Of a stretch of DNA of 62,726 nucleotides, positions 19,248 to 27,934 are shown in pieces. The translations under genes were made by a program, and so were the position numbers. Position 1 is the first letter of the stretch; each line of letters opens with the position of its first letter. The stretch is from Nocardia transvalensis NBRC 15921 (GTDB lineage: Bacteria > Actinomycetota > Actinomycetes > Mycobacteriales > Mycobacteriaceae), in assembly GCF_000308875.1 (NCBI RefSeq), contig NZ_BAGL01000067.1, positions 1-62,726 of the forward strand. The letters are read 5' to 3'. The notes beneath the pieces are model-generated. The model did not search any database. It was given only the letters and a program-made list of their open reading frames with translations, and had not been told where the DNA came from.

Positions 19248-19811
19248 TCATCGCAGCCGCAGCGCGGCCAGCCGCCAGTCGCCGCGGCGCGCCACGATGC
19301 GGGCCGCGACGGCGAACCGCCGGTTGCCGCGATCGTAACCGCCGAAGACCTCGGCGCTTCCGGCCGCCACCGTCGTGGCTCGCACCGAGACCAGCAGCGC
19401 CGGGCCCAGCCGCCGTTCGGCCGCCGCGGTTCGGGCCAGCGTCTCGACCGCCGCCACGACCGTGGGCTCGGCCAACGGCCGCAGGTGGGCGGCCGGACGG
19501 CGGCCGTCCAGCACCTCCAGCACCAGCCGCAGCGACCGCTCGGCGAATCGCATTGCCGCCGAATTGTTTTCGGCCGGAGAAGCGTACGATGTAGAGCGTC
19601 CGTCGTGTGGTGTGCGGCGCTGTGCCCGATGCGGGGCGCCTGCCGCGGCGCGTCCGGGCACGCGGTGACGGCAGGGCAGTGCGGCCCGGCCCGGATGACC
19701 GGCGCTCCGCAATGGTGGCTCGAAGTTCGGCGCGACCGACAGTGACCGGCGTTGGCTGCCCACGAATTCCCCCTCGCAGTCGACTCCCCCTGACACGAAT
19801 CGGACCAGCAT
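19248..19811 (-). CDS. Rv3235-family conserved protein
   Basis: The conserved part is the C-terminal ~100 residues: MRFAERSLRLVLEVLDGRRPAAHL, LRPLAEPTVVAAVETLART, then AEVFGGYDRGNRRFAVAARIVARRGDWRLAALRLR. This is the Rv3235 family (NTF2-like alpha+beta), of unknown function and encoded near secA and tgs genes in mycobacteria. The N-terminal ~85 residues are basic, Arg/Pro-rich and probably disordered. The start is uncertain: ATG 19811 is used (187 aa), but initiation could be as late as the Met at RFAERS. It is 94 bp upstream of secA on the same strand and divergent from the tgs gene. Confidence 0.75.
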   Translation of the reverse strand: MLVRFVSGGVDCEGEFVGSQRRSLSVAPNFEPPLRSAGHPGRAALPCRHRVPGRAAAGAPHRAQRRTPHDGRSTSYASPAENNSAAMRFAERSLRLVLEVLDGRRPAAHLRPLAEPTVVAAVETLARTAAAERRLGPALLVSVRATTVAAGSAEVFGGYDRGNRRFAVAARIVARRGDWRLAALRLR

Positions 19812-19932
19812 GCCACGGCTGCCGCGGTGCGTGAAGGATTTCCCCGGTATCGCGAAATGTCCCACACGCCGGACCGAACGGGTTTGTGTGACCTCACAAT
19901 GGAGCGAGTATCGGAAGGGAGCACCGGGCAGC

Positions 19933-21354
19933 GTGATCACGAGACTGACGCCGCAGGACGCGTCGTTCTACCGGCTCGAGTCGAGCAGCAATCCGATGCA
20001 CATCGGCTCCCTCGCGATCGTGCGCGACCCCGCGCAGGACGAGTCCGAACGGTCCCCGCTGGACTACGACGGGCTGGTCGACCTGGTCGAATCCCGGCTC
20101 CCGCTGGTGCCGCACTACCGGCGCAAGGTGCGTGAGATCCCGTTCGCGCTGGGCCGCCCGGTCTGGGTGGAGGACGGCGACTTCGATATCGCGTATCACG
20201 TCCGGCGCGCGGCACTGCCCGCTCCGGGCAGCGACGAACAGCTGCACGATCTGGTGTCCCGCCTGGCGTCGCGCCCGCTCGAGCAGACCCGCCCGCTGTG
20301 GGAGATGTATCTGATCGAGGGGCTGTCCGGCGGCCGGCGCGCGATCTTCACCAAAACCCATTCGGCGCTGGTGGACGGCACCACGGCGCTGGAGATCGGG
20401 CACGTGATCCTCGACACCGGACCGTCGCCGCGCGAGGTCGCCCGCGACGCGTGGGTCGCCCGGCGCGAGCCCGGCGAGGCGGAGCTGCTCGCGATGGCGC
20501 TGATGGAGCTGGCCGGACAGCCCGGCGAGGCGCTCGACGTCCTGCGGCACGCGGGCGGCAACGCCTTCTCGATCGTGGGCGCGGGCGGCCGGGCGCTGGA
20601 GCGGGCGGTCTCGCTGGTGCGCAGCGCCGCGATCGGCTGCCCCGACAGCCCGTTCAACGCCCGCACCTCCCGCAATCGCCGCTTCGACGTGGTGCGGACC
20701 GATCTGGAGGACTACCGCAAGATCCGCAAGCGGTCGGACTGTTCGATCAACGACGTGATCCTGGCCGTCGTGACCGGCGCGCTGCGCATCTTCCTGCAAT
20801 CGCGCGGGGAGATGCTGACCGAATCGGCGGTGCTGCGCGCGGTGGTGCCGATGTCGGTCTACGTCGAGGGCCCGGACGGCGACCGGCTCAAGCCCGCGAG
20901 CGAGGTCTCGACGATGCTCGTCGATCTGCCGGTGGGCGAGCCGAATCCGGTGATGCGGCTGTCGCACATCGCCCACGCCACCGAGGCCAACGCCCGGCAC
21001 CGGCGCGGCGTGCGGGCCCGCACGCTGGTGCACATGGCCGGATTCGCCCCGGCGAGCCTGCACGCCATGAGCGTGCGCGCGGCGAGTACGTTCGCAGAGC
21101 ACACGTTCAATCTGGTGATCACCAACGCGCCGGGTCCGCAGCAACCGATGTACATCGGCGGCGCGCGGATGCTGGAGATGTATCCGGTGTCGCCGCTGCT
21201 GCGCAACCAGGCCTCGAGTATCGGGATCACGTCCTACGACGGGCGCGTGTTCTACGGACTCAACGCCGACCGCGATGCGATGGCCGATATCGGAGTACTG
21301 TCCGCGGCGGTGCACGAATCCATGGAGGAGATGCTCGGTGCCTGCGTCCAGTGA
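19933..21354 (+). CDS. tgs3: Wax ester synthase/diacylglycerol acyltransferase, Tgs3-like
   Basis: A 473-aa WS/DGAT enzyme making triacylglycerol or wax esters from acyl-CoA. It aligns closely with mycobacterial Rv3234c: VITRLTPQDASFYRLE start, RPVWVEDGDFDIAYHVRRAALPAPGSDEQLHDLV, RPLWEMYLIEGL, SINDVILAVVTGALR, and FNLVITNAPGPQQPMYIGGA. The catalytic HHxxxDG is altered: the sequence is THSALVDG, keeping the second His and the DG but replacing the first His. Rv3234c is altered at the same place (SHQALING). GTG 19933 fits the homologue start. The next gene overlaps its last 17 bp. Confidence 0.92.
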   Translation: MITRLTPQDASFYRLESSSNPMHIGSLAIVRDPAQDESERSPLDYDGLVDLVESRLPLVPHYRRKVREIPFALGRPVWVEDGDFDIAYHVRRAALPAPGSDEQLHDLVSRLASRPLEQTRPLWEMYLIEGLSGGRRAIFTKTHSALVDGTTALEIGHVILDTGPSPREVARDAWVARREPGEAELLAMALMELAGQPGEALDVLRHAGGNAFSIVGAGGRALERAVSLVRSAAIGCPDSPFNARTSRNRRFDVVRTDLEDYRKIRKRSDCSINDVILAVVTGALRIFLQSRGEMLTESAVLRAVVPMSVYVEGPDGDRLKPASEVSTMLVDLPVGEPNPVMRLSHIAHATEANARHRRGVRARTLVHMAGFAPASLHAMSVRAASTFAEHTFNLVITNAPGPQQPMYIGGARMLEMYPVSPLLRNQASSIGITSYDGRVFYGLNADRDAMADIGVLSAAVHESMEEMLGACVQ

Positions 21355-21931
21355 GTCCGGCAATACCCCCGGCGACAGAAAGCTACGCGTCTACGTTCCC
21401 GCCACCGTTCCGATGCTGCGAGCGCTGGTGGCCGACCGGGAGATCCGCGCGATCAACGACACCGCGTTCGCGGTGACACCGGCGCTGCGCGAGGCCTATG
21501 CCTCCGGCGACGACGAGGAACTGGCCGAGGTCGCGATGGGCGAGGCCGCCCGCGCCGCGCTGCGCCTGCTCGCCGAGGAGCGCGAGGCGGCGACCCTGCA
21601 CGCCGGCGACGATGCCGACGACCCCGACAATCCCTATTCCGGCCCGGTGTACCGGCGCGCGGTGATCGCCGCCGACGTCACCGGCGCCGCGCTGCGCCCC
21701 GATCTGGACGACGCCGTGGTCCGGCTGTCCGCACCGATCACCTACAACCGGATCGCGTCGGTGCACGTCGACCTCGCCGAGGCGGAGCCGGCGGTGGCCA
21801 AGGCCGTCGATGTCGTCGATGCCGCCGACCTGGGCGACGAGGACGCCGAGTTCGTGCTCGGGGACGCCGAGGACCATCAGTTGGCCTGGTACGCCACCCA
21901 GGAACTCCCTTTCTTGTTGGACCTCATGTAG
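21338..21931 (+). CDS. DUF6912-like conserved actinobacterial protein (Rv3231c-like position)
   Basis: A 197-aa cytosolic protein. Conserved features are RVYVPATVPMLRALVADREI, FAVTPALREAYASGDDEELA, an EAARAALRLLAEE helix, a VVIAADV-like strand, and an acidic C-terminus ending QLAWYATQELPFLLDLM. No enzymatic motif is seen. GTG 21338 overlaps the end of the tgs gene and follows GGAGGAG; translation is probably coupled. The neighbourhood (Tgs3-like, desaturase reductase, DesA) is the same as in mycobacteria, so a role tied to acyl-lipid metabolism is possible but inferred only from context. Confidence 0.75.
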   Translation: MPASSESGNTPGDRKLRVYVPATVPMLRALVADREIRAINDTAFAVTPALREAYASGDDEELAEVAMGEAARAALRLLAEEREAATLHAGDDADDPDNPYSGPVYRRAVIAADVTGAALRPDLDDAVVRLSAPITYNRIASVHVDLAEAEPAVAKAVDVVDAADLGDEDAEFVLGDAEDHQLAWYATQELPFLLDLM

Positions 21932-21943
21932 TTTTCCCGCCCT

Positions 21944-21962
21944 AACCTACGATGCCGTAACC
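21944..21962 (+). promoter_or_regulatory. Desaturase-operon operator-like box 1
   Basis: AACCTACGATGCCGTAACC is 17/19 identical to the box at 24719-24737. The core TACG-N4-CGTA is an inverted repeat. It lies about 50 bp before the reductase start at 22013. Confidence 0.6.
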
Positions 21963-22012
21963 TTGTGCCGAGGGCGCCCGCGGGCGCATCGAACATCGTC
22001 AAATCCAGGGAA

Positions 22013-23176
22013 ATGAGCATCCGCACGATGGTCCTGAAATCGGTACAAGGCGTCCGGGAGTGGCTGGAGGCCCCGGTCGCCGAGGCGAAAATGGCCGGCC
22101 GGACGCGGCTCAACGCACTGCGTGGAGCTGCCGCCCGGGTCACCACACCGCTGCTGCCCGACGACTATCTGCATCTGGTCAATCCGCTGTGGTCGGCACG
22201 CGAACTGCGCGGTCGCATCGTCTCGGTGCGCAAGGAGACCTCGGACGCGGTCACGCTGGTGATCCGGCCGGGCTGGGGCTTCGATTTCAAGTTCACCCCG
22301 GGCCAGTACATCGGCATCGGCGTCCTGGTCGAGGGCCGCTGGCACTGGCGCTCCTACTCGCTGACCTGCCCGCCGGATTGGACCGATCCCGAAAGCCGGT
22401 CGAAGCGGCTGATTTCCATCGCGGTCAAGGCGATGCCGGAAGGATTCCTGTCCAGCCACCTTGTCAACGGCGTGCCCGAGGGCACCGTCGTGCGGCTGGC
22501 CGCGCCGCAGGGCGGCTTCGTGCTGCCCGAGCCGCCGCCGTCGAAGGTGCTGTTCCTGACCGCGGGCAGCGGCATCACCCCGGTGATGGCCATGCTGCGC
22601 ACCATGGATCGGCGCGGCACCTGGGCCGACGTGGTCCACGTGCACTCCGCGCGCACCGCCGAGGACGTGATGTTCGGCGGGGAACTGCGCGAATTGCACG
22701 AGCGGCACCCCGGTTTCACCTCCCACCTGCACCTCGCCGGCGAGCGCGGCAAGTTCGCGCTGGCGGACCTGGACGAGCTGCACCCCGACTGGCGCGAGCG
22801 CGAGACCTGGGCCTGCGGGCCGCTGGCGATGCTCGACGATATCGAGAAGCACTGGGCCGCAGCGGGTTTGAGCGATCACCTGCACGTCGAGCGGTTCGAG
22901 GTCGAGCGGTCGGCGGTCGGCGAGGGCGGCACGGTCACCTTCGCTCGTAGCGGCAAGACCGCCACCGCCGACGGCGCCACCACGCTGATGCAGGCGGGCG
23001 AGGGCGCCGGCGTGCAGATGCCGTTCGGCTGCCGCATGGGCATCTGCCAGACCTGCGTGGTGAGTCTCACCGACGGCCGCGTCCGCGATCTCCGCAACGG
23101 CAACGAACACCAGGCCGGAGAGAAGATTCAGACCTGCATCTCCGCCGCCGCGGGCGACTGCACCCTGGATGTGTAG
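22013..23176 (+). CDS. Flavodoxin/ferredoxin-type NAD(P)H oxidoreductase, electron donor to DesA3 desaturase (Rv3230c-like)
   Basis: A 387-aa three-part reductase. FAD domain: WHWRSYSLTCPP (RxYSLT motif); NAD(P)H domain: LFLTAGSGITPVMAMLRT and the ACGPLAMLDDI motif; C-terminal plant-type [2Fe-2S] domain: FGCRMGICQTCVVSL then the distant QTCISAA. It corresponds to mycobacterial Rv3230c, which passes electrons from NADPH to the stearoyl-CoA delta-9 desaturase DesA3. The desaturase gene follows 81 bp downstream on the same strand, so the pair forms a functional unit. ATG 22013 has AGGG just upstream; ATG 22028 is possible. A box shared with the second desaturase precedes it. Confidence 0.93.
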   Translation: MSIRTMVLKSVQGVREWLEAPVAEAKMAGRTRLNALRGAAARVTTPLLPDDYLHLVNPLWSARELRGRIVSVRKETSDAVTLVIRPGWGFDFKFTPGQYIGIGVLVEGRWHWRSYSLTCPPDWTDPESRSKRLISIAVKAMPEGFLSSHLVNGVPEGTVVRLAAPQGGFVLPEPPPSKVLFLTAGSGITPVMAMLRTMDRRGTWADVVHVHSARTAEDVMFGGELRELHERHPGFTSHLHLAGERGKFALADLDELHPDWRERETWACGPLAMLDDIEKHWAAAGLSDHLHVERFEVERSAVGEGGTVTFARSGKTATADGATTLMQAGEGAGVQMPFGCRMGICQTCVVSLTDGRVRDLRNGNEHQAGEKIQTCISAAAGDCTLDV

Positions 23177-23257
23177 GCGGCCGCACCGCCGCGTGTAAAC
23201 GCCGGTTCATGGAAACCCGATACCCTCGGGGGACATCAAGGAGCTAGGGAGACCGCG

Positions 23258-24658
23258 GTGGCCATCACCGATATCAAGGCGTTCGCGCATCTGACGGCGA
23301 CCGATATCGAGACCCTCGGGCAGGAACTCGACACGATCCGCCGGAATGTGGAGCAATCGCTCGGCGAGCGCGATGCCCGCTACATCCGGCGCACCATTCG
23401 CGCGCAGCGGATGCTGGAGGCGGCCGCGCGGGCGACGCTGTTCGCCAGCCGGAATCGGTGGGCCTGGGTGGCCGGGACCGCGATGTTGTCGGTGGCCAAG
23501 ATCATCGAGAATATGGAGCTGGGCCACAACATCAGCCACGGCCAGTGGGACTGGATGAACGATCCGGAGATCCACTCCACCACCTGGGAATGGGATATGA
23601 CCGGCCCGTCCTCGCAGTGGCGGCGGGCGCACAACTACTCCCACCACACCTACACCAACGTGCTCGGCAAGGACGAGGACCTCGGCTTCGGCATCCTGCG
23701 CATGACCCGCGACGAGGAATGGCGGCCGGTGCACCTCGCGCAGCCGCTGGCCAATCTGGTGCTGGCCGCGACCTTCGAATGGGGTATCGCGCTGCACGAT
23801 TGGACCATCGACAAGGAACTGTCCGGCGTCCCGCGCTGGCAGGTGATGTCCGAACCGAACCGGGCGTTCGGCCGCAAGATCGGCCGCCAGGTGGCCAAGG
23901 ATTTCGTGATCCACCCGGCGCTCACGGGTCCGGCGTGGAAATCGACGCTGAAGGCCAACGCGACCGCGAACCTGGTCCGCAACCTCTGGGCCTATGCCGT
24001 GATCTTCTGCGGCCACTTCCCCGACGGCGCGGAGAAATTCACCATCGAGCAGCTGGAGGGTGAGACGCGCGGCGAATGGTATCTGCGGCAGATGCTCGGC
24101 AGCGCCAACTTCTCCGCCGGACCGGTGATGGCGTTCGCGAGCGGCAACCTCTGCTATCAGATCGAGCACCACCTGTTCCCCGATATTCCGAGCAACCACT
24201 ACCCGGAGATCGCGGTCAAGGTGCGGGAGCTGTGCGACAAGTACGACCTGCCCTACACCACGGGGTCGCTGGGCAAGCAGTATCTGCTGGCCTTCCGGAC
24301 GATTCACAAGCTGGCGCTGCCGGACCGCTTCCTGCGCCGCACCGCCGACGACGCCCCCGAGACCTCCTCGGAGCGCAAGTTCGCGGGCCTCACCCTCCCC
24401 GCACTGCCGAGCACCGAGCAGTGGGCCGACAGCCACTGGCCGGTGGATCCGCTGACCGGGCAGCGGCGCGGGCTGCGTTCGGCGCTGGTCGAGGCGAAGG
24501 CGGCGCTGCGGGAGAAGGCGCGGCAGGAGAAAGAGGCGCTGCGCGAGGCCAAACAGGCCCTGCAGGAGAAGGCGCGCGAGGAGCAGACGGTGCTGCGTCG
24601 GCGGGCCCTGCGCGAGCGCGCGATCCGGCGCGTACGCCGCCGTCGGCGCGCCGATTAA
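23258..24658 (+). CDS. desA3: Acyl-CoA delta-9 desaturase (DesA3-like) with long charged C-terminal tail
   Basis: A membrane-bound di-iron fatty acyl-CoA desaturase. Histidine boxes are ELGHNISHGQWDW (~residue 90), HNYSHHTYTN (~127) and YQIEHHLFPDIPSNHY (~305). Hydrophobic segments around residues 60-85 and 165-185 should be membrane-spanning. It uses electrons from the reductase encoded upstream. At 466 aa it is longer than the paralogue at 24756: the last ~60 residues (from ALVEAKAALREKARQEKEAL) form a highly charged Lys/Glu/Arg coiled-coil-like repeat ending RRVRRRRRAD. GTG start follows AAGGAG...GGGAG. Paralogue duplication is evident. Confidence 0.94.
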   Translation: MAITDIKAFAHLTATDIETLGQELDTIRRNVEQSLGERDARYIRRTIRAQRMLEAAARATLFASRNRWAWVAGTAMLSVAKIIENMELGHNISHGQWDWMNDPEIHSTTWEWDMTGPSSQWRRAHNYSHHTYTNVLGKDEDLGFGILRMTRDEEWRPVHLAQPLANLVLAATFEWGIALHDWTIDKELSGVPRWQVMSEPNRAFGRKIGRQVAKDFVIHPALTGPAWKSTLKANATANLVRNLWAYAVIFCGHFPDGAEKFTIEQLEGETRGEWYLRQMLGSANFSAGPVMAFASGNLCYQIEHHLFPDIPSNHYPEIAVKVRELCDKYDLPYTTGSLGKQYLLAFRTIHKLALPDRFLRRTADDAPETSSERKFAGLTLPALPSTEQWADSHWPVDPLTGQRRGLRSALVEAKAALREKARQEKEALREAKQALQEKAREEQTVLRRRALRERAIRRVRRRRRAD

Positions 24659-24718
24659 GCACACGTTGGCCACGATCACAATGCGGCGTACGCCACAGTT
24701 GTGAGTCGATCCGGAGAC

Positions 24719-24752
24719 AACCTACGGAGCCGTAACCTACGGTAGTGTAACC
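24719..24752 (+). promoter_or_regulatory. Desaturase operator-like box 2 and tandem half-repeat, overlapping promoter
   Basis: AACCTACGGAGCCGTAACC (24719-24737) is followed directly by a second copy of the pattern, CCTACGGTAGTGTAACC (24736-24752), which matches it at 13 of 17 positions. The second copy contains the hexamer TAGTGT (24743-24748), 7 nt before the ATG at 24756, so the -10 element lies inside the repeat. A regulator bound here would block transcription. The first box is nearly identical to the one before the reductase gene. Confidence 0.65.
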
Positions 24753-24755
24753 GGC

Positions 24756-26006
24756 ATGGCGATCTCGGATGTCAAGGAATACGCACACCTCACCCCCGAG
24801 GACGTGGAGGCGATCGGCGCCGAGCTGGACGCGATCCGGCGCGAGATCGAAGCCTCCCGCGGGGAGCGCGACGCCAAGTACATCCGCAATGTGATCCGTC
24901 TGCAGCGCGCCCTGGAGATCTCCGGCCGCGCGGTCCTGTTCGCCAGCTTCCTGCCGCCGGCCTGGCTGGCCGGCACCGCCCTGCTGAGCACGGCCAAGAT
25001 CATCGAGAACATGGAGATCGGCCACAACGTCATGCACGGCCAGTGGGACTGGATGAACGATCCGGAGATCCACTCCTCGTCGTGGGAATGGGACAACGTC
25101 GGCCCCTCCGAGCACTGGAAGATCACCCACAACTTCCTGCACCACAAGTACACCAACGTGCTGGGCATGGACGACGACATCGGCTACGGCCTGCTGCGCG
25201 TCACCCGCGACCAGCGCTGGGCGCCCTTCTACCTGGGCCAGCCGGTGTACAACCTGCTGCTGCAGATGTTCTTCGAGTACGGCGTCGCGATCCAGCACCT
25301 GGAGCTCGGCAAGGTGGCCAAGAAGAAGTGGCCCGCCGACAGCCCCGAGCGCAAGCAGTTCGAGGAGGACCGCCGCCTGGTCCTGAAGAAGGTCGGCAAG
25401 CAGGTCGCGAAGGACTACGTGATCTTCCCGCTGCTGACCGGCCCGGCCTTCCTGTCGACGCTGACGGCCAACCTCACAGCCAATGTGGTCCGCAACGTGT
25501 GGACCAACGCGGTCATCTTCTGCGGTCACTTCCCCGACGGTGCGGAGAAGTTCACCAAGGCCGATATCGACGGCGAGACCCAGGGCCAGTGGTACCTGCG
25601 CCAGATGCTCGGCAGCGCCAACATCTCCGGCGGCCGGCTGCTGCACTTCATGACCGGCAACCTCTCGCACCAGATCGAGCACCACCTGTTCCCCGATCTG
25701 CCGAGCAACCGGCTGTCCTCGATCGCGGTGCGCGTGCGCGAACTCTGCGACAAGTACGACCTGCCCTACACCACCGGCTCGCTGCCGGTGCAGTACGCCA
25801 AGTCGTGGCGCACCATCATCAAGCTGTCGCTGCCGAACAAGTACCTGCGCCGCACCACCGACGACGCCCCGGAGACCAGGTCGGAGCGCGCCTTCGGCGG
25901 CCCCGCCACGATCGACCCGTCGACCGGCCGCCGCCGCGGCCTGCGCACCGCGCTGAAGGAGGGCAAGCGCCGCATCGCCGAGCGCCTCCCCGCCCCCGTC
26001 GCCTGA
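24756..26006 (+). CDS. Acyl-CoA delta-9 desaturase, second DesA3-type paralogue
   Basis: A 416-aa membrane di-iron desaturase, clearly paralogous to its upstream neighbour. Histidine boxes: EIGHNVMHGQWDW, HNFLHHKYTN, and HQIEHHLFPDLPSNRL. It lacks the long coiled C-terminal tail of the first copy and ends with a short basic stretch (GKRRIAERLPAPVA). It has its own promoter: a TAGTGT hexamer 7 nt before the ATG and no Shine-Dalgarno, so the mRNA is probably leaderless. The operator-like tandem repeat over that promoter suggests control together with the reductase. A strong terminator follows. Substrate preference (stearoyl versus palmitoyl-CoA) cannot be told. Confidence 0.94.
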   Translation: MAISDVKEYAHLTPEDVEAIGAELDAIRREIEASRGERDAKYIRNVIRLQRALEISGRAVLFASFLPPAWLAGTALLSTAKIIENMEIGHNVMHGQWDWMNDPEIHSSSWEWDNVGPSEHWKITHNFLHHKYTNVLGMDDDIGYGLLRVTRDQRWAPFYLGQPVYNLLLQMFFEYGVAIQHLELGKVAKKKWPADSPERKQFEEDRRLVLKKVGKQVAKDYVIFPLLTGPAFLSTLTANLTANVVRNVWTNAVIFCGHFPDGAEKFTKADIDGETQGQWYLRQMLGSANISGGRLLHFMTGNLSHQIEHHLFPDLPSNRLSSIAVRVRELCDKYDLPYTTGSLPVQYAKSWRTIIKLSLPNKYLRRTTDDAPETRSERAFGGPATIDPSTGRRRGLRTALKEGKRRIAERLPAPVA

Positions 26007-26019
26007 ACCACCGTATCCA

Positions 26020-26058
26020 CGCACCCCGTGCCGGTCCCCCTCGCCGGCACGGGGTGCG
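26020..26058 (+). terminator. Rho-independent terminator after the second desaturase
   Basis: A 15-bp perfect stem, CGCACCCCGTGCCGG (26020-26034) with CCGGCACGGGGTGCG (26044-26058), is followed by TCTTTT. Confidence 0.95.
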
Positions 26059-26100
26059 TCTTTTCCCCCACCTTCTTCACGTGCGAGACGGGTCGCCTGA

Positions 26101-26745
26101 TTGACTGTGGCCGTGTCAGCTGAGCCCGGTATTTACGATGTGATTCGGCGGCGGCGCGATGTGCGCGCGGAGTTCAGCGGGGATCTGGTGGACGACCGGA
26201 CGCTGCTGCGGATTCTGGATGCCGCGCATCGGGCGCCGAGCGTCGGTAATTCGCAGCCGTGGGATTTCGTGGTCGTTCGGGATCGGGAGACGCTGACGAC
26301 GTTCGCGGCGCACGTCGCGGACAAGCGCCTCGAATTCCGTGACGCGCTGCCGGCCGAGCGGGCCCGGACCTTCGAGCCGATCAAGATCGAAGGTATTACC
26401 GAGAGCGGTACCGGGATCGTCGTCACCCACGACGATCAGCGGGGCGGGCCGCACGTTCTGGGGCGGGCCAGCGTTCCCGAAACCGGGCTCTACTCCACGA
26501 TTCTCGCCATTCAGAATTTATGGCTGGCGGCTACCGCGGAGGGCGTGGGCGTCGGGTGGGTGAGTTTCTACGACACCCCGTTTCTGGCGGATCTCATCGG
26601 GTTGCCGGTGGGGGTTCGCCCGGTGGCGTGGTTGTGTGTGGGGCCGGTGGATTCCTTTCAGGAGGTGCCGGATTTGGAGAGGTTCGGGTGGCGGGCACGG
26701 CGGTCGTTGGAGGAGGCCGTGCATTGGGAGCAGTTTCGGGGGTGA
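26101..26745 (+). CDS. bluB: 5,6-dimethylbenzimidazole synthase BluB-type nitroreductase
   Basis: A 214-aa flavin-dependent enzyme of the BluB family, which destroys FMN to make dimethylbenzimidazole, the lower ligand of cobalamin. Family marks: YDVIRRRRDVRAEF, ILDAAHRAPSVGNSQPWDFVVV, YSTILAIQNLWLAATAEGVGVGWVSFYD, and the ending PDLERFGWRARRSLEEAVHWEQF. The conserved flavin-binding RRRDVR is intact. The start is uncertain among TTG 26101, GTG 26107 and GTG 26113, none with a good ribosome binding site. The gene stands alone, between desaturase and dehydratase genes, without cobalamin neighbours. Confidence 0.88.
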   Translation: MTVAVSAEPGIYDVIRRRRDVRAEFSGDLVDDRTLLRILDAAHRAPSVGNSQPWDFVVVRDRETLTTFAAHVADKRLEFRDALPAERARTFEPIKIEGITESGTGIVVTHDDQRGGPHVLGRASVPETGLYSTILAIQNLWLAATAEGVGVGWVSFYDTPFLADLIGLPVGVRPVAWLCVGPVDSFQEVPDLERFGWRARRSLEEAVHWEQFRG

Positions 26746-26761
26746 GGGGTTGGGACCCTTG

Positions 26762-27814
26762 TCAGCGGAATCTGATGTCGATGGTGGCGAGGCCGAAGAT
26801 CTTGCGGCCGCCGGACTTTGCGACGAGGGCTATGACCGCGGAGCGGGTGTCCGGGTCGAGGGATTTCACACGGCCGGAGAAATCGATGCGGCCGCCTTCG
26901 TCCGCCGAGACGATCGCGGTGTTGGACAGGCGGACTCGGTAGCGGGTGATCGCGCCGGGATCACCGGACCAGGCGGAGACGAAGCCGGCGCCCAGGCCCA
27001 TCGTGAGCATGCCGTGGGCGATCACGTCCGGCAGGCCCGCGAGGCGCGCGACCCGGTCGTCCCAGTGGATCGGATTCGAATCACCCGAGACGCCCGCGTA
27101 ATTCACGAGATCGCCCCGGGTCAGATGCGCCTCGCGAATCGGCAGTTCGTCGCCGACGGACAGGTCGTCGAACGACAGCGTGGTACTCGGCTCGCGCTCG
27201 GCGCCCCGCGGCGAGAGGTTCATCTCCCCCTCGGGCCGCACCGGCATGTTCTCGCCCGTCTCCACCTCCGCCGCGGATCCGTTGCGGCCCAGCATCTTCA
27301 CGTCGTGAATCATCACGTTCTCGACGGCGTCCGTGATCCCCGGATCCACGTCCTCACCCGAGACGCCGACCACCGTCGTGTGCATCACGTGCACCACCTC
27401 ACCGGCCTCGTCGGTGAAGGTGTTGGTGACGGTGATCAGATCTCTGCCGGCGATCCGGCGCACCGACGACAGTTCGACATCGGTGACCAGCCGATCGCCC
27501 GACACGATCGGCCGGTACTGCTCGAACACCTGCTCCGTCTGCACGAACATGTCGTAGCCGACCACGACATCCTCGAAGAGTTTGCGGTTGGCCGCCATCG
27601 CCGGAATGGAGACGAACGTCAGCGGGACGACCAGCCCGCCGTAGCCGCACTCGACCGCCGCACTCTCGTCCCAGTGCGCCGGATGCCAATCCTGCACCGC
27701 TCTCGCGTACTCGCGGACCTTCTCCCGCTCGACTCCGTACGAGCCGTCGGCCAGGTAGTAATACCCGACCCTCGACGCCACATCGGGCGCATCGACCTCA
27801 ACAGTCACAGTCAA
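26762..27814 (-). CDS. Fused HadA/HadB-type (3R)-hydroxyacyl dehydratase (double hot-dog)
   Basis: A 350-aa two-domain MaoC-like protein. Residues ~15-160 form a HadA-like N-terminal hot-dog (YYYLADGSYGVEREKVREYARAVQDWHPAHWDE). Residues ~215-350 form a catalytic MaoC domain with the hydratase-2 motif YAGVSGDSNPIHWDDRVA and GMLTMG. In mycobacteria HadA and HadB are separate proteins that dehydrate 3-hydroxyacyl-ACP in FAS-II during mycolate synthesis; fused forms occur in Nocardia-type bacteria. Start TTG 27814 has AAGGA 5 nt upstream; GTG 27808 is possible. It lies 120 bp downstream of the thiolase on the same strand, so beta-oxidation or acyl recycling is an alternative role. Confidence 0.88.
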   Translation of the reverse strand: MTVTVEVDAPDVASRVGYYYLADGSYGVEREKVREYARAVQDWHPAHWDESAAVECGYGGLVVPLTFVSIPAMAANRKLFEDVVVGYDMFVQTEQVFEQYRPIVSGDRLVTDVELSSVRRIAGRDLITVTNTFTDEAGEVVHVMHTTVVGVSGEDVDPGITDAVENVMIHDVKMLGRNGSAAEVETGENMPVRPEGEMNLSPRGAEREPSTTLSFDDLSVGDELPIREAHLTRGDLVNYAGVSGDSNPIHWDDRVARLAGLPDVIAHGMLTMGLGAGFVSAWSGDPGAITRYRVRLSNTAIVSADEGGRIDFSGRVKSLDPDTRSAVIALVAKSGGRKIFGLATIDIRFR

Positions 27815-27934
27815 CCTGTCCTTATCTCGAGAACGCGGCCACCGGAGACTATCGAATTCCGGACCCGAAATGGGGTATGAAACCGAGCAGTATCGTCCCG
27901 CCGGGACTGGAAACCCTCACAGCCTCGGCCGAAG

